DNA from: Ruegeria sp. Alg231-54
GTDB taxonomy: Bacteria; Pseudomonadota; Alphaproteobacteria; Rhodobacterales; Rhodobacteraceae
Assembly (NCBI RefSeq): GCF_900143525.1
Contig: NZ_FREZ01000014.1
Coordinates: 58,427 to 122,426, forward strand
Length of the DNA stretch: 64,000 bases
Direction of reading: 5' to 3'
The position numbers and the translations under genes were made by a program. The notes under the pieces were generated by a model. It had not been told where the DNA came from. It did no database searches and saw only the letters and a list, made by a program, of their open reading frames with translations. This document shows positions 36,507 to 44,803 of the stretch, in pieces. Each line of letters starts with the position of its first letter. Within the stretch, counting starts at the first letter, position 1.

Positions 36507-37712
36507 TCAATACTCGTTGAGGATCTCTATGATTTCGTCAATTTGTTCTATGGCACTAGAGGTTAGGCCGCAGATGCCGTCGACAACTGCTTTGGTTCTT
36601 TTCTTGGCGCGGTTGAAGAATGAGGTGGCCCGGGGAAGTGAAGCCAGAGTTTCTGAGAGCCCCACAAAACCATCTAATCCACTTTGCATTCCATTTCTCA
36701 TGTGCACAAAACTGTCTAACAACTCTTCGCGCTCTTCTCTTGTTCCGATGTTGTCTTGAGACAGAATTATGATCAGATCACGTGACAATCTAATACCTTC
36801 AGATAAGTGGTTGTGAAACAAAGGAAGCACTGCTGCTGATGTTTCGACAAACGCTTCCATGGAGCGGCTTGATTCCTTATATGATGTGCGGATGTCAGCC
36901 TGAGATGGGCCATTCGGATTGGCGTTGAGCTTGGCCGCTTGCGTTTGAATCTCCTCAGCCATTTTGGTTACCGCAGAGTTTAGAGAACCTAGTTGAATGC
37001 TAGCAGCTGACAAAGCATCAGAGGTTTGTTCCGACAGTTCAAAAAGACCTGGTTCTTCGGCATCATCTAGACCGGTTAAAAAAGACAAAGGGTCAGCCAA
37101 TGGTTGGTTGGGTAAGTCCTTTTTGTTGTTTTCCGTGTTCTCTCTATTACTAGAGACAGGTGAAGACGCACCTAACTCGTTCTTTTGAACGACCCGATCC
37201 ATTATCTTCGAAAGATGGGCAGAAACCTTAGTCTTAAACTCTTCGGTGGATTTGTAGAGAGCATAGAGTCCTTTGTCTGAGATATTCGACTTGAATTTTT
37301 CAACCTTTGCTAGCTCTTCGATATTGATCGACCGACCAGAGTGACCAGGTTCTTGAAAGTAGAACATAATTTCTAGTGAATTTGGTTTCTGTATCTTTCT
37401 AGCGTAGGCTTTCTCAAACTCGTGTTCGGTTCCTGAAGCAGCATCGTCGGTGGGGGTGCCGAACCTTGTGCTCATTATTCCTAAGAACACGTCGTACTCA
37501 TCGCCCACATCCTTATCAATTACCGCCTGTGGAGTTTCCCCGAAGGTGGGGATCACGTCGTTTTCCCAAGTTACGGTCCTCATTTGGTATCCAAGTGTGT
37601 CACCTTTGAGCCTGTTGATGTCTTCAATAACCTCGCCAACGATTGAGCGTTCGATCGAGACGTCACTTGGCGAAGAAATAAATACGGTGATTACTTTGTT
37701 TTGCCTTACCAT
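36507..37712 (-). CDS. DUF4062 domain protein
   Basis: A 401-residue protein. Residues 8-110 form a DUF4062 domain: ITVFISSPSDVSIERSIVGE at the start, a TWENDVIP segment, and DVFLGIMSTRFGTPT then GTEHEFEKAYARK. This domain resembles the TIR/deoxyribosyltransferase-like fold and occurs in signalling and anti-phage proteins, often fused to STAND NTPases. Here it is instead followed by a linker and a mostly helical C-terminal region (residues 215-400) with no NTPase motif. The gene and its flanks are visibly more A+T-rich than lepA and the following genes, with many codons rare elsewhere in the window, indicating transfer. A defence role is plausible but unproven. Confidence 0.75.
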   Translation of the reverse strand: MVRQNKVITVFISSPSDVSIERSIVGEVIEDINRLKGDTLGYQMRTVTWENDVIPTFGETPQAVIDKDVGDEYDVFLGIMSTRFGTPTDDAASGTEHEFEKAYARKIQKPNSLEIMFYFQEPGHSGRSINIEELAKVEKFKSNISDKGLYALYKSTEEFKTKVSAHLSKIMDRVVQKNELGASSPVSSNRENTENNKKDLPNQPLADPLSFLTGLDDAEEPGLFELSEQTSDALSAASIQLGSLNSAVTKMAEEIQTQAAKLNANPNGPSQADIRTSYKESSRSMEAFVETSAAVLPLFHNHLSEGIRLSRDLIIILSQDNIGTREEREELLDSFVHMRNGMQSGLDGFVGLSETLASLPRATSFFNRAKKRTKAVVDGICGLTSSAIEQIDEIIEILNEY

Positions 37713-38026
37713 TTAGAGAATGAGCCCCGTAGAGTTTTGTTGTGTGTTTCAGCGAAAAGCGTGCAATTTCAGGTAGCTGATGTAATTTGTGCTCGCAACT
37801 CAAAATTGTAGGCATTTTGAATAGCCTAATAGTTCTCTCCCTGTACCATCATTTCTAATTTTACTACTTAACAAGTATTTAGAAACATGAGGCAGGCTGA
37901 AGACAGCCCTTTAGGGAGGAATTGGTGGGCGTGTACACCCATCACCCACACTGTGACCCACCTCACAGCCCCAACCGCACCCTCCTGCTACATTTGACCC
38001 GACGGAACCCTCGGCAGGAGGCCCCC
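37713..38026. other. Intergenic, A+T-rich, no gene seen
   Basis: The first 210 bases are A+T-rich like the DUF4062 gene and presumably hold its promoter. Composition changes to GC-rich near 37925, a likely border of the transferred segment. CAGGAGG at 38015-38022 is the ribosome site of the next gene. Confidence 0.5.
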
Positions 38027-38347
38027 ATGTCCACATCCATGATCCCCATCATCGCCCTCGGGTCGGCGGGTCTCTATTCCGTGGCCATGATCGCGATGAA
38101 GTTCTGGTGGAAACTCCCCGGCGTGGGCCTTGGCCTGCTGATCGTCGCGACCCTGCTAGCCGGGGCAACGCTCGAACTCGCCGCGCTGCGTGACGAGCGG
38201 CTGGGCATCATCTATACCGGCATTCTGGGGGCCGAGGTGGTTCTGATCGCCATCGCCTCGTTCTTTCTGTTCGGTGAAAACTTCTCGTATCGCGAGGCGG
38301 CAGGCATTGGTCTGGTCATCCTCGGCACCGCGCTGGCCTGGGCCTGA
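38027..38347 (+). CDS. Small multidrug resistance/EamA-like membrane protein
   Basis: A 106-residue protein with four hydrophobic segments. The C-terminal segment FSYREAAGIGLVILGTALAWA resembles the final helix of SMR and EamA transporters, and TGILGAEVVLIAIASFFLFGE resembles the helix before it (ending in the conserved E of the family). Such four-helix proteins work as dimers to export cations or small metabolites. Substrate unknown. The start at 38027 follows CAGGAGG; the open frame upstream is unsupported. Confidence 0.65.
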   Translation: MSTSMIPIIALGSAGLYSVAMIAMKFWWKLPGVGLGLLIVATLLAGATLELAALRDERLGIIYTGILGAEVVLIAIASFFLFGENFSYREAAGIGLVILGTALAWA

Positions 38348-38457
38348 CGCAAACATTACCGGTTTGTGAAGTTTCCCTTAGGTAAGTTGCAACCTGCGCG
38401 CTCCCTTCCAATCTGTTCAACAGGCCAGCAACGGCCCTGAACTTTGGAGGAGAGCCC

Positions 38458-38910
38458 ATGACCAGATATATGACTGCCGGAGCAGCCGCTCTGGCCACGA
38501 GCCTTACATTGGCCACGGCTGCGATGGCCGAAACCACACCGGATCTGCGCGGTGCCTGGACAGGCACCTATACCAAGGTTTCGCCGTCTCGGGTGACCAC
38601 CGGCGATGCACCGCGCTTTCATCAGGGAGAGTGGCTTCTGGATATTCAGCAGCAGCAGGACAACTTGTTCTGGGGGCCCAGCATGTGGCGACCGGATGCT
38701 GGCACAGATTGGCGCGTGTTTGACGCCACCGGCACCATCAGTCTGGATGGGTCGGGCACCATCGGCATCGTCGAAAGCTCGGCCGATCCGCAGGTGGGTG
38801 TGAATGCGCTGGTGGATGCGCGCTATCAGGACGGCAAGATTTACGCGGATTTCCGTAGCCTGCGTCGCGGGACAACGTACAGCGTTGTACTCGAACGTCA
38901 GGTGAACTGA
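38458..38910 (+). CDS. Secreted hypothetical protein
   Basis: A 150-residue protein with a signal peptide (to AMAE, about residue 24). The mature domain is rich in beta strands (LRGAWTGTYTKV, GEWLLDIQQQQDNLFWG, YQDGKIYADFRS, TTYSVVLERQ), the pattern of a small lipocalin-like or DUF-type beta barrel beginning with GAWTGTYT. No specific family is recognised. AGGAGAG precedes the ATG. It is the last gene before a 1.1-kb gene-free stretch. Confidence 0.65.
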   Translation: MTRYMTAGAAALATSLTLATAAMAETTPDLRGAWTGTYTKVSPSRVTTGDAPRFHQGEWLLDIQQQQDNLFWGPSMWRPDAGTDWRVFDATGTISLDGSGTIGIVESSADPQVGVNALVDARYQDGKIYADFRSLRRGTTYSVVLERQVN

Positions 38911-39359
38911 AGCGTCTCCGGCCCGACCGGCCATAGGGGGTACTGGCTGCACCGTGTTGCAGCGCGTAGTAAGTAATCTCGGTCGGGTCGGAACGCTTCT
39001 CATAAACGGACACAACGTCTCCTCAGGGGGGACGGGTCGGGCGGCATCTTGGCTGCAAGTGACAGGGTCCTGAACACACGGTGCCGGATTGCGGCGTTCC
39101 CTGGCATCTGTGGTTTAGGATCTCGCGAACCTTCAGCGCGGCTTTGCTTGTGGTCTGAGGGCCGTCCGGCCCCGGATTCTCTGGTTATCTCTGGCTGGGC
39201 AATCACAAGATACGCCTGATTCGATGCTCTGAGGCTGTGAATATCCACAATTGGCAGCAAAATGGCTTTTGCAGGTGCAGAAAACGGGGAAAATCGGGTC
39301 ATTTCGTCGAATTCAGCGTTTTCCATTGCCAAGACCGCACGGCGTTTCGATTTCCGGAG

Positions 39360-39368
39360 TTATCCACA
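39360..39368 (+). promoter_or_regulatory. DnaA box
   Basis: TTATCCACA, an exact match to the bacterial DnaA-box consensus. A second near-copy, ATATCCACA, lies at 39241-39249, and TTATCCCC follows at 39394. Isolated boxes also occur by chance. Confidence 0.4.
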
Positions 39369-39466
39369 ATTTTCTCCCGGCGGATATCAACACTTTATCC
39401 CCGTCTAATTCTCATGCTGCAGTGCTATTTTCTTGTCGGAACATGACCCGGATGTAACAGTTCCTT

Positions 39467-39800
39467 TACCGCAACGGTTCTTAGGAACCAGGGTGGGACG
39501 CAAAGACCAAAGGGGGTCGAGGCAATAAAGGCAAGTCTTAGGATTAGCTTTTGTATGCAAAGGCTTACCGGTGGATGGTCAGCTGAAATGGGTGTCAGAC
39601 CCGGGTCAGATGATCAGACTCTCAGAAGGTCGATGCGTGCTGCAAAGCATCTTAGGATGCCGAGCAGCGGCCGTGGCCTGTAACAGGGTCAAGGCAACTG
39701 GATCGGGGCGTCCCTCGGATGCATCGACCCGGCAAGGCGTCAGGAGTATCCGAAAGGGTACATGCATGGACCGCGTCTGCGCACCTGACGCCTTTTCCTT
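39467..39800 (+). ncRNA. Candidate structured non-coding RNA
   Basis: A promoter-like pair (TTGTCG 39433-39438, TAACAG 39455-39460, spacer 16) precedes a run of strong helices: GGTTC-TTAG-GAACC (39476-39489), then GGGACGCAAAG (39495-39505), GACC/GGTC, a GNRA-capped hairpin GTATCC-GAAA-GGGTAC (39746-39761), and a closing perfect 11-bp helix AAGGCGTCAGG (39734-39744) with CCTGACGCCTT (39784-39794) followed by TTCCTTTTCT. Helix, tetraloop and T-rich end are what a stable transcript would show. GGGACGCAAAG also occurs in GEMM-I riboswitches, but the rest of that fold is absent. Ends are estimates; no known RNA family is claimed. Confidence 0.45.
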
Positions 39801-39998
39801 TTCTCTGGTTTTTCAAGGCTGCCACTCTGCCCCCTGCAAAACGGGAATGGGGTTCTTGTGGATGCACAAGAACCCCGAAGTGTCAGATATGCAATGCCGC
39901 GTCTATGCACCTGTGCCAAGGAGTGTACCTTGCTTGGCTGCGATCTTCAACCATATCTTGTATCTGGAAGTCACGCGTTCGCAACATCCTGAATCGCG

Positions 39999-40136
39999 TC
40001 AGATATTCTGCTGAACGTCCGTTGCCGCGCCTTGAATAGCATCACCTGCTTTTTCGATATCCTTGCCTGCACCTTTGGCTGTCTCGCATGCGGCGAGAGA
40101 AAACAGTGCCAACCCTACCAGAATTGCTCGGATCAT
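39999..40136 (-). CDS. Entericidin A/B-family lipoprotein
   Basis: A 45-residue lipoprotein. A hydrophobic signal (IRAILVGLALFSLAA) ends in a lipobox cysteine (LAAC), followed by ETAKGAGKDIEKAGDAIQGAA, the entericidin signature. These small envelope lipoproteins are stress-induced; in enterobacteria they form an antidote/toxin pair. The ATG at 40136 follows GGAGG; the longer open frame upstream is not used. It was too short to stand out by length alone. Confidence 0.88.
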   Translation of the reverse strand: MIRAILVGLALFSLAACETAKGAGKDIEKAGDAIQGAATDVQQNI

Positions 40137-40352
40137 CAGTACCTCCATTTGATCTTCTAAGCATGGCCTAGCAGTTTTTATTTGCTGGAACCAGTATTTT
40201 ACCCAGCTTGCTAGGGGCGTGGAAACACGAAGCTGCAGACCAATTGACCGCATGGATTGCGAAGGCTGGGGGGTGTGGCCGCACCGACGTCACAATGTTC
40301 GGGTCGGAGTGACTGGAACAACGCGTCAGGTGCGGTGGAAAGATAAACGAGA

Positions 40353-40694
40353 TCAGTCCTTCTGGTCGCCACAAAACAGCTCGTACACCACTTCAAGCAT
40401 ACGGCGCGGTCTGTCGTCTGCAAGACGGTAGTAAATAGCCTTGCCTTCGCGTCGCGGAATCACAAGGCCTTCCAGACGAAGGCGGGACAGCTGCTGCGAG
40501 ACAGCCGCCTGTCGTGCGGACAGTAGATCCTCAAGCTCGGTCACGGATTTTTCGCCAGAGACTAGATGGCACAAGATCATCAATCGGCCTTCGTGACTGA
40601 TCGCCTTGAGGAAATTCGATGCGCGGGTCGCATTTCCCGCCATCCGGTCGAAATCGTCAGACGTCATATTCTGTGAAATCTGAGGCAATGCCAT
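40353..40694 (-). CDS. ArsR/SmtB-family repressor of BigR/SqrR type
   Basis: A 113-residue winged-helix repressor. The helix-turn-helix is in TELEDLLSARQAAVSQQLSRL. Two cysteines, C42 in RLMILCHL and C108 in ELFCGDQ, occupy the positions of the redox pair in BigR/SqrR, which sense reactive sulfur species by forming a polysulfide bridge, so this is a candidate persulfide-responsive repressor. Its likely targets, a persulfide dioxygenase operon, lie 14 kb away at 54.1-56.3 kb. The start at 40694 follows AAAAGGAAAA. Two tandem 16-bp repeats lie just upstream and may be its own operator. Confidence 0.82.
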   Translation of the reverse strand: MALPQISQNMTSDDFDRMAGNATRASNFLKAISHEGRLMILCHLVSGEKSVTELEDLLSARQAAVSQQLSRLRLEGLVIPRREGKAIYYRLADDRPRRMLEVVYELFCGDQKD

Positions 40695-40723
40695 TGGTGT
40701 TTTCCTTTTGGGCCCTGGTGTGG

Positions 40724-40755
40724 GGGCACTTTTGTGAGTGGGCACATTTGTGAGT
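40724..40755 (-). promoter_or_regulatory. Tandem 16-bp repeat upstream of the ArsR gene
   Basis: Two adjacent copies of GGGCACWTTTGTGAGT (one mismatch), 30-61 bp before the ArsR start. The second copy contains CACATTTGTG, a palindrome; the first has one mismatch to it. Placement suggests an operator, autoregulatory or for another factor. Confidence 0.4.
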
Positions 40756-40952
40756 GGTTCGCTAAAGCGGTTCGCATTGCTACACGTTCTGCGCATGAAT
40801 TTCCATATGCATGGATCAAAATGCCGTGATGGGAAAAGGGGAACTTATTGGTTAGAGCATCAAACCGCGCATTGACATCGGCGGCTTCGGTACGTTCGAC
40901 ATCAGACTATCCACCTATTTTGGACAGTTGGAGTGCGATCTGTTGAGCCCCC

Positions 40953-40979
40953 CTTGCAGCCCCCCCGTGGCGACACTAA
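40953..40979 (+). promoter_or_regulatory. Possible RpoH-type promoter of clpP
   Basis: CTTG at 40953-40956, a 17-base spacer, then CACTAA at 40974-40979, about 60 bp before clpP. This resembles the alphaproteobacterial heat-shock layout (CTTG-N17-CYTATNT), with a poor -10 match. Confidence 0.3.
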
Positions 40980-41038
40980 GACTCGGGTAACGTTTCTTCG
41001 GGTAATGTCCCGATCCATAGCAAAACAGGCAGGTTCTC

Positions 41039-41671
41039 ATGTTCGATCCCGTTGACACCTATATGAATACGCTCGTTCCCATGGTCGTCGAGCAGACCAG
41101 CCGGGGTGAACGCGCGTATGATATTTTCTCGCGCCTTCTGAAAGAGCGGATCATTTTCATCAACGGTCCGATCCACGACGGGATGAGCCACCTGATCGTC
41201 GCGCAATTGCTGCATCTTGAGGCGGAAAATCCGAACAAAGAAATCTCGATCTACATCAATTCGCCTGGCGGCGTCGTCACCAGCGGTTTGTCGATTTACG
41301 ATACAATGCAGTATATTAAGCCGAAATGTTCCACTTTGGTAATCGGTCAGGCGGCCTCGATGGGGTCGGTTTTGCTGGCCGGGGGCGAGAAGGGAATGCG
41401 TTTCTCGCTGCCCAACAGCCGGATCATGGTGCACCAGCCCAGCGGTGGCTATCAGGGCCAGGCCAGCGACATCATGATTCACGCGGCCGAGACGCAAAAG
41501 CTGAAGGATCGCCTTTATGACATATACGTGCGTCATACCGGCCAGACCAAAAAGGCGGTTGAAAAAGCGCTGGACCGTGACAATTTCATGAGCCCGGAAG
41601 AGGCGAAAGATTGGGGCCACATCGACGAAATCGTCGAAAATCGCGCCAAAATGGACGGTGACGAGGCCTAA
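41039..41671 (+). CDS. clpP: ATP-dependent Clp protease proteolytic subunit
   Basis: A 210-residue serine peptidase forming the ClpP tetradecamer. The triad is S107 in GQAASMGS, H132 in RIMVHQP, and D181 (aligned to D171 of E. coli ClpP). The oxyanion INSPGG segment is present. It degrades proteins unfolded by ClpX or ClpA; in alphaproteobacteria ClpXP clears cell-cycle regulators such as CtrA. An intrinsic terminator follows and clpX begins 134 bp downstream, so both separate and joint transcription are possible. Confidence 0.98.
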   Translation: MFDPVDTYMNTLVPMVVEQTSRGERAYDIFSRLLKERIIFINGPIHDGMSHLIVAQLLHLEAENPNKEISIYINSPGGVVTSGLSIYDTMQYIKPKCSTLVIGQAASMGSVLLAGGEKGMRFSLPNSRIMVHQPSGGYQGQASDIMIHAAETQKLKDRLYDIYVRHTGQTKKAVEKALDRDNFMSPEEAKDWGHIDEIVENRAKMDGDEA

Positions 41672-41679
41672 GAAAATCT

Positions 41680-41709
41680 CCCCACGTCCTGGGCGTGGGG
41701 ACCATTTTT
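41680..41709 (+). terminator. Intrinsic terminator of clpP
   Basis: Perfect 7-bp stem CCCCACG/CGTGGGG with a 7-base loop, followed by ACCATTTTT, 9 bp after the clpP stop. Some read-through to clpX is likely. Confidence 0.8.
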
Positions 41710-41805
41710 GAGATTGTAGCCGCCCCGGTGGTGGCCTAAGCTGCACCAACATGTGGCATGCGCGGTTCGACATGGACCGCAGGGACGAAGCCCGAAAGGT
41801 AGAAC

Positions 41806-43071
41806 ATGGCGACGAATTCAGGCGGTGACGGCAAAAACACGCTCTACTGCAGCTTCTGCGGCAAGAGCCAGCATGAGGTACGCAAGCTGATTGCCGGCCC
41901 GACCGTTTTCATCTGCGACGAATGTGTCGAGTTGTGCATGGACATCATTCGCGAAGAGACGAAGGCCAGTGGCCTGAAATCCAGCGATGGCGTTCCGACA
42001 CCCAAAGACATTTGTGAGGTGCTGGACGATTACGTAATCGGCCAAGCCACCGCTAAGCGGGTTCTGTCGGTTGCTGTTCACAACCACTACAAGCGTCTAA
42101 ACCATGCCCAAAAGGCCGGCAGCGATATTGAGCTGGCCAAGTCCAACATTCTGCTGATCGGCCCAACCGGCTGCGGTAAGACGCTGCTGGCTCAGACGCT
42201 GGCGCGTATTTTGGATGTTCCGTTCACAATGGCGGACGCAACCACGCTGACCGAAGCCGGGTATGTGGGTGAGGACGTTGAAAACATCATCCTCAAGCTG
42301 CTCCAGTCCAGCGAATACAATGTCGAACGCGCGCAGCGCGGCATCGTCTATATCGACGAGGTCGATAAAATCACGCGCAAATCCGAAAACCCGTCCATCA
42401 CGCGCGATGTGTCGGGTGAAGGTGTGCAGCAAGCGCTGCTTAAGCTGATGGAAGGCACCGTGGCCAGTGTGCCGCCGCAAGGCGGGCGCAAGCATCCGCA
42501 GCAGGAATTCCTGCAAGTGGATACCACGAACATCCTGTTCATCTGCGGTGGTGCTTTTGCAGGTCTGGATAAGATCATCGCACAGCGCGGCAAAGGCTCG
42601 GCCATGGGCTTTGGCGCGGACGTGCGGGACAATGATGAACGCGGCGTAGGTGAGATTTTCAAGGATCTCGAGCCCGAGGATCTGCTGCGGTTCGGCCTGA
42701 TCCCGGAATTCGTTGGTCGTCTGCCGGTTTTGGCGACGCTGGAAGATCTGGACGAAGATGCGCTGGTGACCATCCTGACCAAACCCAAGAACGCTCTGGT
42801 CAAGCAGTACCAGCGCCTGTTCGAACTGGAAGATGCAGAGCTGGCCTTTACCGATGATGCGCTCAAGTCGATCGCCAAGAAGGCCATTGAACGCAAAACT
42901 GGCGCACGCGGGTTGCGCTCGATTTTGGAAGATATCCTTCTGGACACCATGTTCGAACTTCCGGGCATGAAGAACGTAACCGAAGTGGTGGTGAACGAAG
43001 AGGCGGTGTCGTCTGACAAGCAGCCCTTGATCATCTACGCGGATGCCGCGGAATCAGCTTCGGCAGGGTAA
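41806..43071 (+). CDS. clpX: ATP-dependent Clp protease ATP-binding subunit ClpX
   Basis: A 421-residue AAA+ unfoldase. The N-terminal zinc-binding domain has C15/C18 (CSFCGK) and C37/C40 (CDECVELC). Walker A is GPTGCGKT at residues 119-126, Walker [10 protein letters not shown] near 180-188, and the ClpP-contacting loop and sensor regions follow ([22 protein letters not shown]). It unfolds substrates for ClpP. CCGAAAGGTAGAAC precedes the ATG. An intrinsic terminator follows at 43093. Confidence 0.98.
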   Translation: MATNSGGDGKNTLYCSFCGKSQHEVRKLIAGPTVFICDECVELCMDIIREETKASGLKSSDGVPTPKDICEVLDDYVIGQATAKRVLSVAVHNHYKRLNHAQKAGSDIELAKSNILLIGPTGCGKTLLAQTLARILDVPFTMADATTLTEAGYVGEDVENIILKLLQSSEYNVERAQRGIVYIDEVDKITRKSENPSITRDVSGEGVQQALLKLMEGTVASVPPQGGRKHPQQEFLQVDTTNILFICGGAFAGLDKIIAQRGKGSAMGFGADVRDNDERGVGEIFKDLEPEDLLRFGLIPEFVGRLPVLATLEDLDEDALVTILTKPKNALVKQYQRLFELEDAELAFTDDALKSIAKKAIERKTGARGLRSILEDILLDTMFELPGMKNVTEVVVNEEAVSSDKQPLIIYADAAESASAG

Positions 43072-43092
43072 GGCACAACAAGAATTACCAAG

Positions 43093-43119
43093 ACGGCGCG
43101 GCATTGACCGCGCCGTTTT
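43093..43119 (+). terminator. Intrinsic terminator of clpX
   Basis: Perfect 9-bp stem ACGGCGCGG/CCGCGCCGT with a 6-base loop, followed by TTTC, 22 bp after the clpX stop. Confidence 0.82.
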
Positions 43120-43134
43120 CATTTGGAGGGAAGC

Positions 43135-43509
43135 ATGAAAATCAGGCGCATTTCATCTGGCGGAGAATTTGAGGCCAAAGTTGGCTATTGTCGTGCTGTG
43201 GTTGCAAATGGCTTTGTCTTCGTAGCCGGGACCTGCGCCCAGGGTGATAACGTGCCCGAAGATATCGTGGCACAGTGCAAATCGTCCCTGGAGGCTATTG
43301 GAAAAGCGCTGGCCGAGGCAGGAGCCGGTTTTGCAGACGTGGTTCGGGTAAACTACTATTTGCCGGATATGAATGAGTTCGAACTTTGCTGGCCGTTGTT
43401 GGTTGACGCATTTGGTGACAAACCACCTGCAGCGACAGTTGTCGAATGCAATCTCATAACGCCAAAAGACCGTATCGAAATTGAAGTGACCGCGGTTCTG
43501 CCGAAATAA
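43135..43509 (+). CDS. RidA-family enamine/imine deaminase-like protein
   Basis: A 124-residue protein of the YjgF/YER057c/UK114 family. The segment [17 protein letters not shown] and the near-terminal [14 protein letters not shown], with the arginine that binds the carboxylate of enamine or imine intermediates, are family marks. RidA removes reactive 2-aminoacrylate from PLP enzymes; paralogues have other substrates. The start at 43135 follows GGAGGG; an upstream ATG at 43123 lies within that ribosome site. Confidence 0.88.
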   Translation: MKIRRISSGGEFEAKVGYCRAVVANGFVFVAGTCAQGDNVPEDIVAQCKSSLEAIGKALAEAGAGFADVVRVNYYLPDMNEFELCWPLLVDAFGDKPPAATVVECNLITPKDRIEIEVTAVLPK

Positions 43510-43588
43510 GGCGTGCGGTTCTCGTGACACTGGACCTTGGGACGCCTTTGGTCCATATCTGCGGGTACAGAAATGCCGGAGGCAGCTG

Positions 43589-43972
43589 ATGGGAATCCTG
43601 AACAGTCTTTTGCGGGCCGTGACTTGGTGGAACGGATCCACATTGAATACGCAGATTTACACATCGCGTAAGGGTATCAAGGTCGGTGAGGACGACGAAG
43701 GCAACGTGTTTTACCACAATGCCGACGACAGCAGACGTTGGGTGATTTTCAATGGTGAAGCCGAGGCAAGCCGGGTTGATCCGGACTGGCATGGCTGGCT
43801 GCACCGCACCTGGGATGAGCCGCCGACGGACAAACCGCTGAAACACAAATCCTGGGAAAAACCGCATCAGGAAAACCTGACAGGCTCTGCTTTGGCTTAT
43901 ACGCCGGCAGGTTCTTTGCGCCGCCCGGACCCGGTCGAGCGTAAGGACTACGAGGCCTGGAGCCCGGAATAA
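43589..43972 (+). CDS. NADH:ubiquinone oxidoreductase subunit NDUFA12-like
   Basis: A 127-residue protein of the NDUFA12 family, the alphaproteobacterial relative of a mitochondrial complex I accessory subunit. Marker stretches are [44 protein letters not shown] and [15 protein letters not shown]. It would associate with the peripheral arm of complex I on the cytosolic face of the inner membrane. It leads a run of co-oriented genes (mlaD, DUF2155) with 13 bp to the next start. The nuo operon itself is elsewhere. Confidence 0.95.
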   Translation: MGILNSLLRAVTWWNGSTLNTQIYTSRKGIKVGEDDEGNVFYHNADDSRRWVIFNGEAEASRVDPDWHGWLHRTWDEPPTDKPLKHKSWEKPHQENLTGSALAYTPAGSLRRPDPVERKDYEAWSPE

Positions 43973-43985
43973 CACGAGGCGAGCA

Positions 43986-44438
43986 ATGTCGAGCTATAAT
44001 GCAACCGAAGTTCTGGTCGGTGGAGCCGTTCTGGCCTGTGCCATCGCCTTTGGCGTTTACGCCAGTCAGTCCACGGGGCTGTCCCAAAGCAGTGGCGGCT
44101 ATGAACTGGGGGCTTCTTTTCGGTCCCTGGAAGGGGTGGGCGTCGGCACCGACGTACGCCTTGCGGGTGTCAAGATTGGCACTGTAACCGGTGTTGACCT
44201 GAATCCCGAAACCTATCGCGCCGATACCACCTTCTCGATCTCTGACGGAATTCTGGTGCCGGACGACAGCGCGATTGTCATCTCCTCCGAAGGGCTGCTG
44301 GGCGGCAACTTTGTTGAGGTTATGCCGGGTGGTTCGCCGTTCTACTTTGAAGCGGGCGATCAGGTCGAAGATACGCAAGGTGCCGTCAGCTTGATTTCCC
44401 TTTTGGTCAAGTTTGTCGCCGGGGACGGAAGCGAATGA
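43986..44438 (+). CDS. mlaD: Outer-membrane lipid asymmetry protein MlaD
   Basis: A 150-residue MCE-domain protein with an N-terminal membrane anchor (VLVGGAVLACAIAFGVYA) and one MCE repeat (ELGASFRSLEGVGVGTDVRLAGVKIGTVTGVDL...). MlaD is the hexameric periplasmic ring of the Mla phospholipid transport system. The other Mla genes (E, F, B, C) are not here; the separate location next to NDUFA12 is common in alphaproteobacteria. The stop overlaps the start of the DUF2155 gene (ATGA), so the two are translationally coupled. Confidence 0.92.
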   Translation: MSSYNATEVLVGGAVLACAIAFGVYASQSTGLSQSSGGYELGASFRSLEGVGVGTDVRLAGVKIGTVTGVDLNPETYRADTTFSISDGILVPDDSAIVISSEGLLGGNFVEVMPGGSPFYFEAGDQVEDTQGAVSLISLLVKFVAGDGSE

Positions 44439-44803
44439 AGCGATTTGCCCTGATTGCAGCGTTGCTGGTCGCGACGGGTGCCACGGCCCAGCAAAAAGCC
44501 CAATCTGGTCCTGGCGCAATGCTGCGTGGCCTGGACAAGGTCAGCGGTCAGACCGTCGATGTTGAAATGCGGAATGGTCAGACACTGCCGGTTTTTGGGT
44601 TGGATGTGGCCTTGGGCGATTGTCGCTATCCAGCGGACAACCCAACCGGTGATGCGTTTGCCTATCTGACGATCTGGGAAAAAGGCAGGACAGATCAACT
44701 GTTTGACGGTTGGATGATTGCCACGTCGCCCGCATTGAACGCGCTGGACCATGCGCGTTATGACGTCTGGGTGATGCGCTGTATCACTGCATCGGGCGAC
44801 TGA
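44435..44803 (+). CDS. DUF2155 secreted protein
   Basis: A 122-residue protein with an N-terminal signal (RFALIAALLVATGATA). The mature region AMLRGLDKVSGQTVDVEMRNGQTLPVFGLDVALGDCRYP is the DUF2155 signature, with two conserved cysteines (GDCRYP and VMRCITAS) that may form a disulfide. It is coupled to mlaD by a 4-bp overlap and is a standard neighbour in this block; function unknown, perhaps in the envelope. Its 3' end overlaps the convergent aat gene by 46 bp. Confidence 0.9.
   Translation: MKRFALIAALLVATGATAQQKAQSGPGAMLRGLDKVSGQTVDVEMRNGQTLPVFGLDVALGDCRYPADNPTGDAFAYLTIWEKGRTDQLFDGWMIATSPALNALDHARYDVWVMRCITASGD

Larger units (their letters stand above)
38911..39998. other. Gene-free stretch of about 1.1 kb
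   Basis: No open frame here has family-like sequence or a good ribosome site. It holds a consensus DnaA box (39360), a one-mismatch box at 39241, a promoter-like pair at 39433/39455, and strong secondary structure from 39467 to 39876. It is the longest non-coding stretch in the window. Confidence 0.6.

Noticed and set aside
39000..39332. 110-codon minus-strand frame in the gene-free stretch
   Set aside because: No recognisable sequence and weak start; not supported as a gene.
39470..39620. GEMM-I c-di-GMP riboswitch
   Set aside because: Only the GGGACGCAAAG core and one hairpin fit; the second domain is missing, so a named call is not justified.
39571..40014. 147-codon open frame in the gene-free stretch
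   Set aside because: No ribosome site, unusual composition, and it overlaps the structured RNA candidate and the entericidin gene end.
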